Source: Halohasta litorea
Lineage (GTDB): Archaea > Halobacteriota > Halobacteria > Halobacteriales > Haloferacaceae
Reading direction: 5' to 3'
DNA: 64,000 bases
Assembly (NCBI RefSeq): GCF_024494645.1
Contig: NZ_JANHDJ010000001.1
Span: 186,001-250,000, forward strand
The translations under genes and the position numbers were made by a program. The notes beneath the pieces were generated by a model. The model worked only from the letters and a program-made list of their open reading frames with translations, was not told the DNA's origin and did not search any database. Each line of letters starts with the position of its first letter. The first letter of the stretch is position 1. Below are positions 9,251-18,893 of the stretch, piece after piece.

Positions 9251-9623
9251 TGTTTGTCCTCGGGCGCTTGCGATTCAGTCGGAATCCCGACCACATTTCG
9301 TCCCGGCGAACCGGGTGCCCACTGGTGGCCCGCTGCCAGCGAGTTGGCGTGTCTACTCCTGAGATCCCTTTAACGGCTTCGGACCCGCGTTGGTGAGTGG
9401 TGGTATAACACGGTCGACAGTACGCTTGAGGATTCTCTGCCCGCCGATCGGTCGCCCGAATTTAGGCGGGATATCGGGCCGACGGCTCGCTATACGACCG
9501 ATTCCGCTTCAGTACGGCACTAGGGCCGACGTTCGGTTCGAAGGCTATCGCCGTCAACACGCTCAAATCGTCTTCATGCGTCTCATCGTTGTGCTAATCA
9601 CCTGTCTGACTGGTCGGGAGTTA
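9251..9623. other. 373-bp intergenic stretch without a recognisable gene
   Basis: This stretch lies between the starts of rpl15e and the 3' end of the GNAT gene. I checked both strands. The only frames are short, start in poor context and have no family resemblance, and I see no tRNA-like T-arm. The half nearest rpl15e presumably holds that gene's promoter. Nothing else can be supported. Confidence 0.5.
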
Positions 9624-10157
9624 CTATTCGCCGTCTAGTTGTAACCGCATCTTGACGTGTGGGATGCCAGCCTCCTCGAACGGCTCGCTTACAATAACGT
9701 AGCCTTGTCGACGGTAGAACTCCGCGACGCGCTGCTGGGCGTGGAGGACGCATTCATTGATCCTGTGTTCGCGCGCGATCATCTCACAGCTGTCCATGAG
9801 TCGTTCGCCCCAGCCAGCACCCCGAGCCGAGGCCCTGACGGCGATCCGCTCGCATTTGAGGGCTTGGTCGTCGGTGGGCCGAACCCGTGCGGTTCCGATC
9901 GGCCGCCCCTCGTCGACCAAGAGAACGTGTTCGGCGACTGTCTCGTAGTCGTCCCACTCGATCGCCACGTCGACGCCCTGTTCGACGACGAAGACGGCAT
10001 AGCGGATCGCAGCGATCGTGGCCAACGAGCCGATTGCACCGTCGGTCGGTGTGCCGTCGACCCGTTTTGCGGCCGCGTCGATCCCGCTGTCGGCAACCGT
10101 TTTTGACCGTTCGACCGCATTTGCGGTCGGGTCGGCGATCCGAACGAGTACTGTCAT
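9624..10157 (-). CDS. GNAT family N-acetyltransferase
   Basis: This is a 177-residue protein. After a ~50-residue N-terminal region it shows the GNAT core: IRYAVFVVEQGVDVAIEWDD, then IGTARVRPT, the acetyl-CoA binding loop ERIAVRASARGAGWGERLMD, and ECVLHAQQRVAEFYRRQGY near the end. The layout resembles the ElaA-like branch of small-molecule or protein acetyltransferases. The acceptor substrate is unknown. The ATG at 10157 is the only good start; the unusually long N-terminus lacks recognisable features. Confidence 0.85.
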   Translation of the reverse strand: MTVLVRIADPTANAVERSKTVADSGIDAAAKRVDGTPTDGAIGSLATIAAIRYAVFVVEQGVDVAIEWDDYETVAEHVLLVDEGRPIGTARVRPTDDQALKCERIAVRASARGAGWGERLMDSCEMIAREHRINECVLHAQQRVAEFYRRQGYVIVSEPFEEAGIPHVKMRLQLDGE

Positions 10158-10345
10158 CGCTTTCCGGTCCGTTCGCTGGCGACTCGAAGCTATCTATTGC
10201 CATCGCTCGCAGTCAGTGACACACGGAGGGCGGTTGTGGAGGGCGAGTCGACCATGACTGAACACTCACACTGCAAAATTCGTTCTATGAATCTAACGCT
10301 CATCATCCCTCTCTGCATATAAATGGTATAAAATAGCAGTCGCCC

Positions 10346-12394
10346 TCAGTCGGCGGCGATCTTGTGCGCCGCATACAGCACGCCGCGTTCGTCCATCAGT
10401 GCGACCGTCGCCAGTCGCAGCGCATGGGGCCAGCCGAGTGGCGTCGCGCTGTCGGGCTCGCCGGTGTCGAAGAACTGCTCGGGGAGGTAACTGGTGTCCT
10501 CACACAGCACGCCGCCGGGCAACACGAGTTCAAGTAGTTCCCGCGCTCGCGCGGCGGCCTCGACCGCCCGCTCGTCGTCGTGATCCGCCAGGAGCGCGCC
10601 CAACTGGGCGGCGGCGTTGGCTCCCCAGCCCGTCGAGACGGTCCAGATCTTCTCGTGGTCCTGGTGGGCCTGCCGCCAGCCGTCGCCCTCGTAGCGGAAC
10701 AAGCCTGCAATCTCGCTTTCCTCGGGGTCGTGCCACAGTGCCTTGATAATCGTGTGCGTATGGGAATCGAGTTGGTCGAGCCGGTAGTCGTCGACCTCGT
10801 CGATCTCGTTGTAGGCGCGATGCGCGCCGACGAGCGCGAGCGTCGCCGAGTCGGCCCGCCGATCGAGCCCGCCGCCGCCGTGTTCCCGCAGTGCGAAGAT
10901 GCCGCGGTCGTCGAGCCAGAGGTGGTTGATCGCCTCGTACACTCGATTTGCCTGCTCGTGGGCGTGGTCCGCGATATCGAGATCGGTCGCCGCCAGCGCG
11001 CTGTAGGCCTCCAGGAACGTCGCGGTCGTGTGGGTAAACCGTCCGACTGAATCCTCCCAGGCGTTCTGACAGACCATTGGTCGGCCGTCGGCCTCCAAGG
11101 TCCCGTCGAGGCTTTCGAGGGCGGCGTCGAGGGTCTCGACGACCTGCGCTTCGAGGGCCGCATCCTGGATGCCGGAGGCGTAGTAGTTCGCCAGAAAGGC
11201 GATGACGCTGCCGGTCTGGTCGGCTTGGTAGTCGTCGTCGCTGCCAGCTTCGAGCTTGGCGTTGGCCCAGCCGGGCGCGAGCGCGCCGTTGTGTGGCCAC
11301 ACGCGGTGGGGCCAACTGCCGTCGTCGCGCTGGGTGTCACAGTAGGCCCGGGCGCTCTCGGCGTGCCACTCGCCCAGTCCAAGGTCGAAGTGGTGGTCGG
11401 ATTCGAGGACGAACCGCGAGATCTCGGCGTCGTCGCGGAACCAGGTGTAGCCGTAGCCGCCCGAATAGCGGTAGTAGGGATCGAAGTTCGGCCCGGCGAT
11501 CCGCAGGCCGGTCTCGCCCCGCAGCAGCGACAGCACCCGCACATCCGCACCCACCGACTCCCGGAGTGTCTCCGAGTGGTCCTCGCGGGCCGCGGTCGGC
11601 AGCGCCGCCGTCGCGGCCTCCCTGAACGCGTCGCTGCTATCGAACTCCGCCCGGAGCTCGGCAAGCCGATCGAGGGCCGCCTCGCGGTCGGTTTCGGTTC
11701 GATCGGTCAGCAGCGTGATGAGCGTCGTCGAGCCCCCATGGAGCGGCAGCGAACAGATCAGGTCGCCGCTGAGCCGGTCTTCCGAGTAGCGGTGGTCGCT
11801 GGCCGGACGCGGGTATTCGGTCGGCTCCTCGTCGAGCAAATCCTCGAAGGCAACCGGAATCTGCCCCCGAACGCCCGCAAACCCGGTCGTCGAGCTGACG
11901 AAGTCGTGTTCCCGCTGGTGGTAGACCTCGATCACGTCCTCGTGGTGGAGCTGGCCGACCTGGCTGTCCTGGCCCTCCGGCGCGAGCGAGACGTAGGCGA
12001 TCAGCTCGGTGTGACTCCCGCCGAAGTCGGCCTCGGCGGTGTCGAACCGGGTGAGGTGGGCATCGCCCACCGTCAGATCGAGTTGGGTCACCGGCCCGAA
12101 CGGTGTCCCGTGGGTCGTCTCGACGAGCGTCGTCGCCTCGTGGTACTCTTGGACGGAGTCCATCTCGTCGAACCAGAAGGGTGTCCCGTCGACACGGAGC
12201 CCGAACCGCGACCGCTCGATGCCAGTAAGCCCGGAGAGTGGATAGCCGAAGTCCCGCAGATTGCCCCCGTCGACATGAATCAGTCGACGGCCGTCACCGG
12301 AGAAACGGCCGGAAATCGTCCGCCGTTCGCCCGGAAAACGGGTCGTAGTTCCCGATGATTCTTTAAAATCATCGAGTGCGTCACGTAGTTGCAC
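10346..12394 (-). CDS. Glycoside hydrolase family 15 glucoamylase-like enzyme
   Basis: This 682-residue protein has an N-terminal beta-rich domain (~270 residues) and a C-terminal alpha/alpha barrel. Landmarks are PYYRYSGGYGYTWFRDDAEI, CDTQRDDGSWPHRVWPHNG, ALAPGWANAKLEAGSDDDYQ and, near the end, DHEKIWTVSTGWGANAAAQL. GH15 enzymes release glucose from alpha-glucan or trehalose ends. No secretion signal is visible, so it probably works on imported or internal maltodextrin. The start is GTG at 12394, with a TATA-like GAATTAAG about 27 nt upstream. It is divergent from the GH13 gene. Confidence 0.92.
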   Translation of the reverse strand: MQLRDALDDFKESSGTTTRFPGERRTISGRFSGDGRRLIHVDGGNLRDFGYPLSGLTGIERSRFGLRVDGTPFWFDEMDSVQEYHEATTLVETTHGTPFGPVTQLDLTVGDAHLTRFDTAEADFGGSHTELIAYVSLAPEGQDSQVGQLHHEDVIEVYHQREHDFVSSTTGFAGVRGQIPVAFEDLLDEEPTEYPRPASDHRYSEDRLSGDLICSLPLHGGSTTLITLLTDRTETDREAALDRLAELRAEFDSSDAFREAATAALPTAAREDHSETLRESVGADVRVLSLLRGETGLRIAGPNFDPYYRYSGGYGYTWFRDDAEISRFVLESDHHFDLGLGEWHAESARAYCDTQRDDGSWPHRVWPHNGALAPGWANAKLEAGSDDDYQADQTGSVIAFLANYYASGIQDAALEAQVVETLDAALESLDGTLEADGRPMVCQNAWEDSVGRFTHTTATFLEAYSALAATDLDIADHAHEQANRVYEAINHLWLDDRGIFALREHGGGGLDRRADSATLALVGAHRAYNEIDEVDDYRLDQLDSHTHTIIKALWHDPEESEIAGLFRYEGDGWRQAHQDHEKIWTVSTGWGANAAAQLGALLADHDDERAVEAAARARELLELVLPGGVLCEDTSYLPEQFFDTGEPDSATPLGWPHALRLATVALMDERGVLYAAHKIAAD

Positions 12395-12497
12395 ACCTAT
12401 CTCCCTGTTCTCTGCACTCTTAATTCTTGGTGTATTTTTCCTTCACACGTTTATTCCGACGGCAACAATCAAGACGGTTGGCCACCGGGTGGGAAGT

Positions 12498-14660
12498 ATG
12501 GACGCACCAGGTCCGCCGCGGTTCGTCGCCGTCGGCGAGAGCGTCGACCTCGCCCCAAGATCGCCCGCCCCCGACGCCGACTACCGGTGGACGCTGCTCG
12601 AATCGCCCGCCGACAGCAGTGCCGCCGTCGACACGGGGCCAGTCGTCGAGTTCGCCCCCGACACCCCCGGCCACTACCGGCTCGAACTCCAAACGCCCGA
12701 GGAAACCCACACCCAGACGGTCCGGGCGTATCCCGACGAACGCCACCCCATACGGGTCGAACTCCCCTTTTCGGACCTCTCGGACTCCATCACCGAGGTC
12801 GATTCGATGTCCGTGGTCGGCCCGTTCAACGAACAGGTCGCCGGGCGCACTCGCCCCACGCGCAAAGACGACCGCTTCGTCGCCGACCTCGACCTCCCGC
12901 CGGGGACCCATCCGTACGCGTTCTGTGTGAACGACGATTTCACACAGCAGATCCACGACGCCGTCACCGTCCCCGGTCCGGGCCGCCCCCGGTGTCGGCT
13001 CGACGGCGAGATCCGTGACGACACGCTCGTCGTTACGGCGACCGCCACCGCCGCTCCCGATACTGACCACGCCGACACCGACCTCGACGTCGACTTCGTG
13101 GTCGACGACCGCGACTGGCTGCCCGACTCGGTGGTCGAAATCACCGACCGAGAACTCCGCGTGCCGGTCGAGTCGGTGCCCGACACCCTCCGCATCCATG
13201 CGGTCGCCGTCGGCGAGCGCCGCTCGGTGTCGGATTCGCTCACGATCCACAACGGCGAGTCGATCGCCATCGAGCGGCCGAACGATCCGCCGGAGTGGGC
13301 CGAGTCGCCGACCGTCTACGAGATATTCGTTCGCTCCTTCACGGGTGAGACGCTGCCGACCACCTTCGCCGAGATCGAACGCCGCGTCGAGTACCTCCAG
13401 TCGCTTGCGGTCGACTGTCTGTGGCTCACGCCCGTCCTCGCCAGCCCGACCGACCACGGCTACCACATCACGAACTATTTCGAGACCGCCGACGATCTGG
13501 GGAGCCGCGAGGCCTTCGAATCGCTCGTTGAGACCTGCCACGAGGCAGACATCCGGGTCGTCTTCGATCTCGTCATCAACCACACCTCACGGGACCATTC
13601 GGTCTACCAGCTCCACGCTGGCGGCGTCGACCGCTATGCTGACTACTATAATCGCGTGCCAAAGGCGTGGGACGGCACTGGCGTCGACTGGGCGGGCGAC
13701 GACGCCCCCGAGTTCTATTTCAACTGGCAGCGCATCCCGAACCTCAACTACGGTTCACTGGCGGTACGCCGGTGGATGCTTGACGTGGTCGAAGAGTGGG
13801 CCGACGTGGTCGACGGCTTCCGCTGTGACGTGGCGTGGGGGGTTCCCCACGGTTTCTGGAAGGAAGTCCGCGAATCCGTCCCCGACGATTTCTTGCTCCT
13901 GGATGAGACGATTCCCCGGGACCCCCACTACCACGAGGCGGAGTTCCAGATGCACTACGACACCGCCCTCTACGGCGCACTGCGGGATATCGGCCACGGC
14001 AACGCGCCCGCGGAGAAATTATTTGAAGCATTGGACGACGCCGTCTGGCAGGGGTTCCCCGAGTCGGCGGTCCACCTCCGCTACATCGAGAACCACGACG
14101 AAATGCGGTATTTAAAAGAGTGCGACGAGGCCGCCCTGCGTGCGGCGGCGGCTGCGACGTTCACGTTACCGGGCGCGCCGATGATCTACTACGGCCAGGA
14201 ACGCGGGATGACCGAGCAACGCGGGCCGATGAAGTGGTACGACGGCGACGCCGCGCTCACCGAGTTCCACCGGTCGCTGTCGACGCTCCGCCGCGCGTAT
14301 CCCGTTTTAAAAGCGGGCGGCGTCGAGCGGCTCCCGATCCACGTTGCCGAGCGGCGCGAGTCCGCAGCCGCCGACACCGACACTCCGACGGACGAGCCTA
14401 CCGGCGAAATCGTGGCCGCAAACGGCGGCGGCGAGGCTGCTGGAGCCGATCGCGTCGCCGCCTTTGCCCGCGACGATGGCGACGACCGGCTGCTCGTCGT
14501 GCTCAACTTCGGTGACGAACCGCAGGCGGTCAGTCTGCCCGAAGCCGTGGGATCGACCGACCTCCGGACCGGGAGCCCGCTCCGCAAACGCTACGCAGAG
14601 GACCAACCTGACGACACCTTCCTGCTCGTCGACGACGTGGTGATCTGTCGGTCAGCCTAA
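12498..14660 (+). CDS. Glycoside hydrolase family 13 alpha-amylase-like enzyme
   Basis: This ~720-residue cytoplasmic glucan hydrolase has an N-terminal region with carbohydrate-binding-like beta domains, including a glycogen-binding-type segment (VVGPFNEQVAG...). It then has the (beta/alpha)8 barrel: DLVINHTS, GFRCDVAWG with the nucleophile Asp, LLLDETIP with the acid Glu, and YIENHDEM with the third carboxylate. There is no signal peptide. I prefer the ATG at 12498 to the GTG three codons earlier; GGTGGGA lies just before it. It shares a ~100-bp divergent promoter region with the GH15 gene and precedes the TrmB regulator. Confidence 0.92.
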   Translation: MDAPGPPRFVAVGESVDLAPRSPAPDADYRWTLLESPADSSAAVDTGPVVEFAPDTPGHYRLELQTPEETHTQTVRAYPDERHPIRVELPFSDLSDSITEVDSMSVVGPFNEQVAGRTRPTRKDDRFVADLDLPPGTHPYAFCVNDDFTQQIHDAVTVPGPGRPRCRLDGEIRDDTLVVTATATAAPDTDHADTDLDVDFVVDDRDWLPDSVVEITDRELRVPVESVPDTLRIHAVAVGERRSVSDSLTIHNGESIAIERPNDPPEWAESPTVYEIFVRSFTGETLPTTFAEIERRVEYLQSLAVDCLWLTPVLASPTDHGYHITNYFETADDLGSREAFESLVETCHEADIRVVFDLVINHTSRDHSVYQLHAGGVDRYADYYNRVPKAWDGTGVDWAGDDAPEFYFNWQRIPNLNYGSLAVRRWMLDVVEEWADVVDGFRCDVAWGVPHGFWKEVRESVPDDFLLLDETIPRDPHYHEAEFQMHYDTALYGALRDIGHGNAPAEKLFEALDDAVWQGFPESAVHLRYIENHDEMRYLKECDEAALRAAAAATFTLPGAPMIYYGQERGMTEQRGPMKWYDGDAALTEFHRSLSTLRRAYPVLKAGGVERLPIHVAERRESAAADTDTPTDEPTGEIVAANGGGEAAGADRVAAFARDDGDDRLLVVLNFGDEPQAVSLPEAVGSTDLRTGSPLRKRYAEDQPDDTFLLVDDVVICRSA

Positions 14661-14683
14661 ACGCTGCCCTCGCCCGGTTTCGG

Positions 14684-14715
14684 CCCCTGTTTTAAGTAGT
14701 ATCGCCGAACAGGGG
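14684..14715. promoter_or_regulatory. Inverted repeat spanning the trmB-like promoter
   Basis: A perfect 8-bp inverted repeat, CCCCTGTT (14684-14691) and AACAGGGG (14708-14715), brackets a TATA-like TTTTAAGT box at about 14690-14697. It ends four bases before the ATG of the TrmB-type regulator. This geometry suits an operator that blocks or positions the transcription machinery, most simply autoregulation. The repeat is seen directly; the binding protein is inferred. Confidence 0.55.
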
Positions 14716-14719
14716 GTGT

Positions 14720-15766
14720 ATGGACGACGCCACGCTTCGCGCCCATCTGCGGCGGTTCGGCCTCTCCGAGAAGGAGGTCGATACCTACCTCACGCTCCTG
14801 GAGCATGGCGAAGCCACCGCCAGCACGATCGCCGACGTGGCGGGCGTCTCCAAACGCTACGTCTACAGCGTCAGCGAGACGCTCGAAGACCGGGGGTTCG
14901 TCGAAGTCACCGACCACGTCGTCCCGACGACGATCCGGGCGCTCCCGCCGGACCAGGTCGTCGACGAACTCGTGCGAGACGCCGAGGCGATGCGGCCCGC
15001 TCTCGAATCCCGCCACACCCGCACCGAACCCTCGACCGATAGCTTCGAGATAGTCAAAAGCCGCGTCACCGTTCTCAAACGAGTCCGGTCGTTCATCGAC
15101 GGTGCCGACGAGGAACTCACGCTGTCGGTGCCGCTGGACGTGCTCGACGAGGTCGAAGGGGCCCTCCGGGCCGCACGGGATCGCGGCGTGTTGATCGTCC
15201 TGCTGGTCTCGGGCACCGACGAACTCCCCGCTGAACTGGCCGACCTCGCCAGCGTCACCCGCGTCTGGAGCGAGACGATGCCCACGATGTTGACCGTCGA
15301 CCGCCGGGTCGGCGTCATCGCCCCCATCGAGATGGTTTCGAGTGCCCACAGCGACACCCAGGCGATCGTCTTCGCCCAGCAACACCTCGGCCCGGTCGTC
15401 GTCGCCTCCTTCTTCGGCAACTACTGGCCCGTCGCCCGCGAGGCGGCGGTCGCCGACCCGGTCGAACTCCCCTCCTCCCACGAGAACTTCTGGCACAGCA
15501 TCTTTCAGGCGACCCTCTGGCTCCGGGCCGACGCCGACCTCCGGGCAACCATCGAGGGCCGGACCACCGCGGACAACGAGTACGTCGAACTCGACTGCCG
15601 GGTCGTCGACGTCACCCAAGGCCTCGTCGAGCCGACCAACAACTCCTTTCCGGTCGAACACAGCCTGACCGTCGAAGCCGACGGGGAGAGCTACACCGTC
15701 GGCGGCTACGGCGCGTTCCTGGAGACCATCGAAGCCGACCGGGTTTGGCTCACGCTCGACGACTGA
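14720..15766 (+). CDS. TrmB-type sugar-responsive transcriptional regulator
   Basis: This 348-residue protein has an N-terminal winged helix (LRRFGLSEKEVDTYLTLLEH, then STIADVAGVSKRYVYSVSET), a short coiled coil, and a C-terminal ligand-binding domain with EELTLSVPLDVLDEVEGALR. This is the TrmB arrangement known from archaeal maltose/glucose regulators. It follows the GH13 gene by ~60 bp on the same strand, so it is a natural regulator of the adjacent GH13 and GH15 genes. An inverted repeat covers its promoter. Confidence 0.9.
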   Translation: MDDATLRAHLRRFGLSEKEVDTYLTLLEHGEATASTIADVAGVSKRYVYSVSETLEDRGFVEVTDHVVPTTIRALPPDQVVDELVRDAEAMRPALESRHTRTEPSTDSFEIVKSRVTVLKRVRSFIDGADEELTLSVPLDVLDEVEGALRAARDRGVLIVLLVSGTDELPAELADLASVTRVWSETMPTMLTVDRRVGVIAPIEMVSSAHSDTQAIVFAQQHLGPVVVASFFGNYWPVAREAAVADPVELPSSHENFWHSIFQATLWLRADADLRATIEGRTTADNEYVELDCRVVDVTQGLVEPTNNSFPVEHSLTVEADGESYTVGGYGAFLETIEADRVWLTLDD

Positions 15767-16109
15767 AACGACGGGGAGAGCGCGGTCAGCAAAAACAGTC
15801 GGACTTCATGTGGCCGGTTGGCGCTTCGATACACTGCTCGACCTACAGCCGCGACCATGCCTCGAAATGTCGTTTGAGGCGGCCACGCGATCGATCTGTC
15901 GCCGACGCCGTGGAACACGGTCGTCTGGATGTCCCCGCGACCGTCACCGGCGGCCGGATCGCGCCCTCCATCTCCCGAGGCTGCGTAAACAGGGTCTCGG
16001 CGTGCTGTTCGCTCACCGCCACCGCGCTGATGGCTGCCAGCGGATTCCTCTAACCGCGGACACGGTTGCGAAAGAGAGGCTTATTGATGATTCACGGCGT
16101 GGTCCCAGT
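15767..16109. other. 343-bp intergenic stretch without a supported gene
   Basis: All six frames are interrupted or lack family resemblance. An open frame runs into the binding-protein gene from upstream, but its translation is arginine-rich shadow sequence. Just before the next start, a CTTATT box at 16080-16085 lies about 27 nt from the ATG at 16110 and may be its TATA element. I considered a decayed regulator but cannot support it. Confidence 0.5.
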
Positions 16110-17018
16110 ATGGCAGGCGACCTGCCCATCGACCGCCGCTCAGTGCTGTCGGCCATCGGTGCCGGGATGGCCGGACTCGCTGGTTGTGCTGGCGTCACCG
16201 GGAACGACCCCGAGCGCGTCTCGTTGCTCGCGGCCGGAAGCCTCCACAACGCGCTCGAAAACGGGTTCCAGCCGGACATCGACGGGACTGTCGAGATCGA
16301 GGCCCGCGGCTCGGCGGCAGCCGCCCGGCTCGTCGATGCGGGCCAACGGGACCCCGATATCCTCTCGCTGGCCGACACGGCGCTGTTCGACGGGCCGCTC
16401 GACGCGCCGTGGCTCGCCGAGTTCGCCACCAACTCGCTGGTGGTCGCCTACAACCCCGACACCGAGGGCGGTCAGCGGCTCGCCGATGCCGGGTCGGATG
16501 GCTGGTATCAACCACTGGTCGACGGCGACGTGAGCCTCGGGCGCACCGACCCGGCGCTCGACCCGCTGGGCTACCGGACGCTGTTCATGTTCGATCTCGC
16601 AACCGACTACTACGACACCGACGTCGGCCTCCAGGAGGCGATCCTCAGCCGGGAGCAACGCTACCCCGAAACCCAGCTCGTCAGCCAGTTCGAGACGGGC
16701 TCGATCGACGCCGCGGTGACCTATCGCAACATGGTTGTCAACCGGGACTACGAGTATCTTGAACTCCCGGCTGCAATCGACCTCAGTGACCCGACGCTGG
16801 CCGACCGCTACGCCCGCGCCAGCTACGAACTCCCGAGCGGCACCGTCGTCACCGGCGGGCCGATCAGCTACGGCTCGACGATCCGCCGCCAGTCGCCCAT
16901 GGTCCGCGATGTGTTCGAGGCCCACGTCACCGGCGGCTATCTCTCGGAGTTCGGATTTATTGTCCCCGACGACTATCCCCGATACAGTGACAATGTTCCC
17001 GAGACAGTCACGGACTGA
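16110..17018 (+). CDS. Molybdate/tungstate-type ABC transporter, substrate-binding lipoprotein
   Basis: This 302-residue exported protein starts with a twin-arginine signal (DRRSVLSAIGAGMAGLAGC) whose lipobox cysteine is C26, so it is exported folded and lipid-anchored. The mature part follows the ModA/WtpA pattern: VSLLAAGSLHNALE, ARGSAAAARLVDAGQRDPDI, FATNSLVVAYNP, and TRDPALDPLGYR-like loops. I set the start at 16110 because a longer frame upstream is not protein-like and a TATA-like box fits a leaderless transcript. It overlaps the permease gene by 26 bp. Confidence 0.9.
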   Translation: MAGDLPIDRRSVLSAIGAGMAGLAGCAGVTGNDPERVSLLAAGSLHNALENGFQPDIDGTVEIEARGSAAAARLVDAGQRDPDILSLADTALFDGPLDAPWLAEFATNSLVVAYNPDTEGGQRLADAGSDGWYQPLVDGDVSLGRTDPALDPLGYRTLFMFDLATDYYDTDVGLQEAILSREQRYPETQLVSQFETGSIDAAVTYRNMVVNRDYEYLELPAAIDLSDPTLADRYARASYELPSGTVVTGGPISYGSTIRRQSPMVRDVFEAHVTGGYLSEFGFIVPDDYPRYSDNVPETVTD

Positions 17019-17799
17019 GTCCGTCGGCCGGGTCGACTGGCTCTCGGTGACCTACCTGCTCGGGGTGCTGTTGCTGTGTTACTACCTGCTGCCGTTCGTC
17101 TCGCTTGTCGCCAGCCAGCCCCTCGGCGTCGTCGCCCGTCGACTGACATCGCCGACCGTGCTCTCAGCGGCGGCGACGTCGTTCACCGCGTCGGTGGTGA
17201 GCACCGCTATCGCCACCGGACTCGGCCTCCCGCTGGCCTACTGGCTCGCCCGCGCCGAGGGACCCCGCAAGACGCTCGTAACCGCCATCGTCGTCCTGCC
17301 GCTGGTGCTCCCGCCGATCGTCAGCGGGATGTTGTTGCTCACGGTCGTCGGCCCGGAGACGCTGGTGGGGCGACTGGCGGCCGAAAACGGGATCGCCCTG
17401 ACGCGGTCGACCGCCGGGGTCGTGTTGGCCCAGACGTTCGTCGCCTCGCCGTTCGTCGTCATTACGGCGAAGGCGGCCTTCGAGCGCGTCGATCCGGCGC
17501 TGGAATACGCCTCCCAGTCGCTCGGCAAGAGCCGACTGACAACCGTCCGGCGCATCACACTCCCCATCGCGTGGCCGGGGATTCTCGCGGGGATCACCCT
17601 CGCGTTCGCCCGCGCGATCGGCGAGTTCGGCGCGACGATCATGCTGGCGTACTACCCCCGAACGATGCCGGTCCAGATCTGGATCTCCTTCACTACGCTG
17701 GGTCTCGACAACGCCTTTCCCGTCGCGGTCGTCCTCGTCGGCATCGCTGTCCTCACCCTCGTCGTGCTCAACACCCTCGGCTCGAACCCCTTTGACTAA
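16993..17799 (+). CDS. Molybdate/tungstate-type ABC transporter, permease
   Basis: This 268-residue inner-membrane protein has about six helices. The cytoplasmic coupling (EAA) loop reads LEYASQSLGKSRLTTVRRIT followed by LPIAWPGILAG, as in ModB/WtpB permeases. The start at 16993 lies inside the end of the binding-protein gene, a translational-coupling arrangement, and gives a normal N-terminus leading into the first helix. The stop is 3 nt before the ATPase start. Together the three genes form a complete importer. Confidence 0.92.
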   Translation: MFPRQSRTESVGRVDWLSVTYLLGVLLLCYYLLPFVSLVASQPLGVVARRLTSPTVLSAAATSFTASVVSTAIATGLGLPLAYWLARAEGPRKTLVTAIVVLPLVLPPIVSGMLLLTVVGPETLVGRLAAENGIALTRSTAGVVLAQTFVASPFVVITAKAAFERVDPALEYASQSLGKSRLTTVRRITLPIAWPGILAGITLAFARAIGEFGATIMLAYYPRTMPVQIWISFTTLGLDNAFPVAVVLVGIAVLTLVVLNTLGSNPFD

Positions 17800-17802
17800 C
17801 CC

Positions 17803-18867
17803 ATGCTCGAACTCTCTTCGCTCTCGAAACGCTACGCCGAGTTCGCTTTCGGCCCCCTCGACCTCACGGTCAGAAACGAAGTGCTCTCAGTGCTCGGCCC
17901 CTCGGGCAGCGGGAAGACGACGCTGCTGTCGCTGATCGCGGGCACCGCCGAGCCGGACGGGGGGACGATCTCGCTGAACGGACGGCGGCTCGACGGCCGC
18001 CCGATTGCCGACCGGGAGACGGGTTTGGTCTTCCAAGACGGCGCGCTGTTTCCCCATCTGACCGCCCGCGAGAACATCACCTACGCCGCGACCGATCCCG
18101 ACCGGGTCGACGAACTCGCCGCCACTTTCGAACTCGCCGACCTCCTCGACCGTCGACCGCCGACGCTCTCGGGCGGGGAGCGCCAGCGCGTCGCCCTCGC
18201 CCGCACGTTGGCCGCCGATCCCGCGGCACTGTTGCTCGACGAACCGCTGTCGAGTCTCGACGCGCCGATCCGGCGGCGGCTCCGCGACGAGTTGCACGCG
18301 CTGTTCACCGATCTCGACATTCCAATCGTCTACGTCACCCACGACCAGCGAACCGCGACCGCCCTCGGTGACCGGCTGGCGGTCATTCGGGATGGAACCA
18401 TCGAACAGCTCGGAACTCCCTCGGACGTGGTGTCTCATCCCGAGACGCCGTTCGTCGCCTCGTTCACCGGCACCGAGAACGTCTTCGCGGCGACCGTTAC
18501 CGGCTCGACCGACGGAACGACGGTTCGGATCGGCGAGCTGGCGCTCCGATCGACCGAGACGGCCGAGACGGCGACCGGGTCGACGGTGACCGCCTGCATT
18601 CACCCCGCCCGACTGCAGTTGACTCCCACAGATTCGGGCGATGCGGGAGCCACCAACACGGTCTCGGGTGTGGTCGAGCAGTGGCTCAACGAGGGCACCG
18701 ACTACCGCGTGTCGATCTCGGTCGAGGGGGTTGCCGAATCGCTGACTGCAACCGTTCGGCCTGCGGCTGTCGATGGACTGTCGATCGACCCCGGGTCGCC
18801 CCTTCGGCTGACGATCCCGCCGGATGCCGTTCACCTGATTTCGTCGTCGGCGATCCCTATGGATTAA
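17803..18867 (+). CDS. Molybdate/tungstate-type ABC transporter, ATP-binding protein
   Basis: This 354-residue ABC ATPase has Walker A GPSGSGKTT at 32-40, the signature LSGGERQRVALARTL, Walker B ALLLDEPLSSLD and the His switch YVTHD. After about residue 230 a TOBE-like C-terminal domain follows (VFAATVTGSTDGTTVRIGEL...), which in Mod/Wtp systems can bind oxyanion and regulate transport. It completes the operon with the binding protein and permease. Whether molybdate or tungstate is preferred cannot be read from the sequence. Confidence 0.92.
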   Translation: MLELSSLSKRYAEFAFGPLDLTVRNEVLSVLGPSGSGKTTLLSLIAGTAEPDGGTISLNGRRLDGRPIADRETGLVFQDGALFPHLTARENITYAATDPDRVDELAATFELADLLDRRPPTLSGGERQRVALARTLAADPAALLLDEPLSSLDAPIRRRLRDELHALFTDLDIPIVYVTHDQRTATALGDRLAVIRDGTIEQLGTPSDVVSHPETPFVASFTGTENVFAATVTGSTDGTTVRIGELALRSTETAETATGSTVTACIHPARLQLTPTDSGDAGATNTVSGVVEQWLNEGTDYRVSISVEGVAESLTATVRPAAVDGLSIDPGSPLRLTIPPDAVHLISSSAIPMD

Positions 18868-18893
18868 GCCAATCCGACAGGAAGGGTCGACGA

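Noticed and set aside
9531-9550. GGTTCGAAGG resembling a tRNA T-arm
   Set aside because: No acceptor or anticodon stems can be formed around it, and it does not match the GGTTCGAATCC consensus.
9390-9638. 82-codon frame between rpl15e and the GNAT gene
   Set aside because: No family resemblance, non-haloarchaeal amino-acid composition (basic, few Asp/Glu), overlaps the GNAT 3' end.
15767-16109. Decayed regulator upstream of the ABC importer
   Set aside because: A short stretch reading SVADAVEHGRLDV looked like part of a molybdate-binding regulator, but nothing around it agrees and stops occur in all frames; too weak to call.
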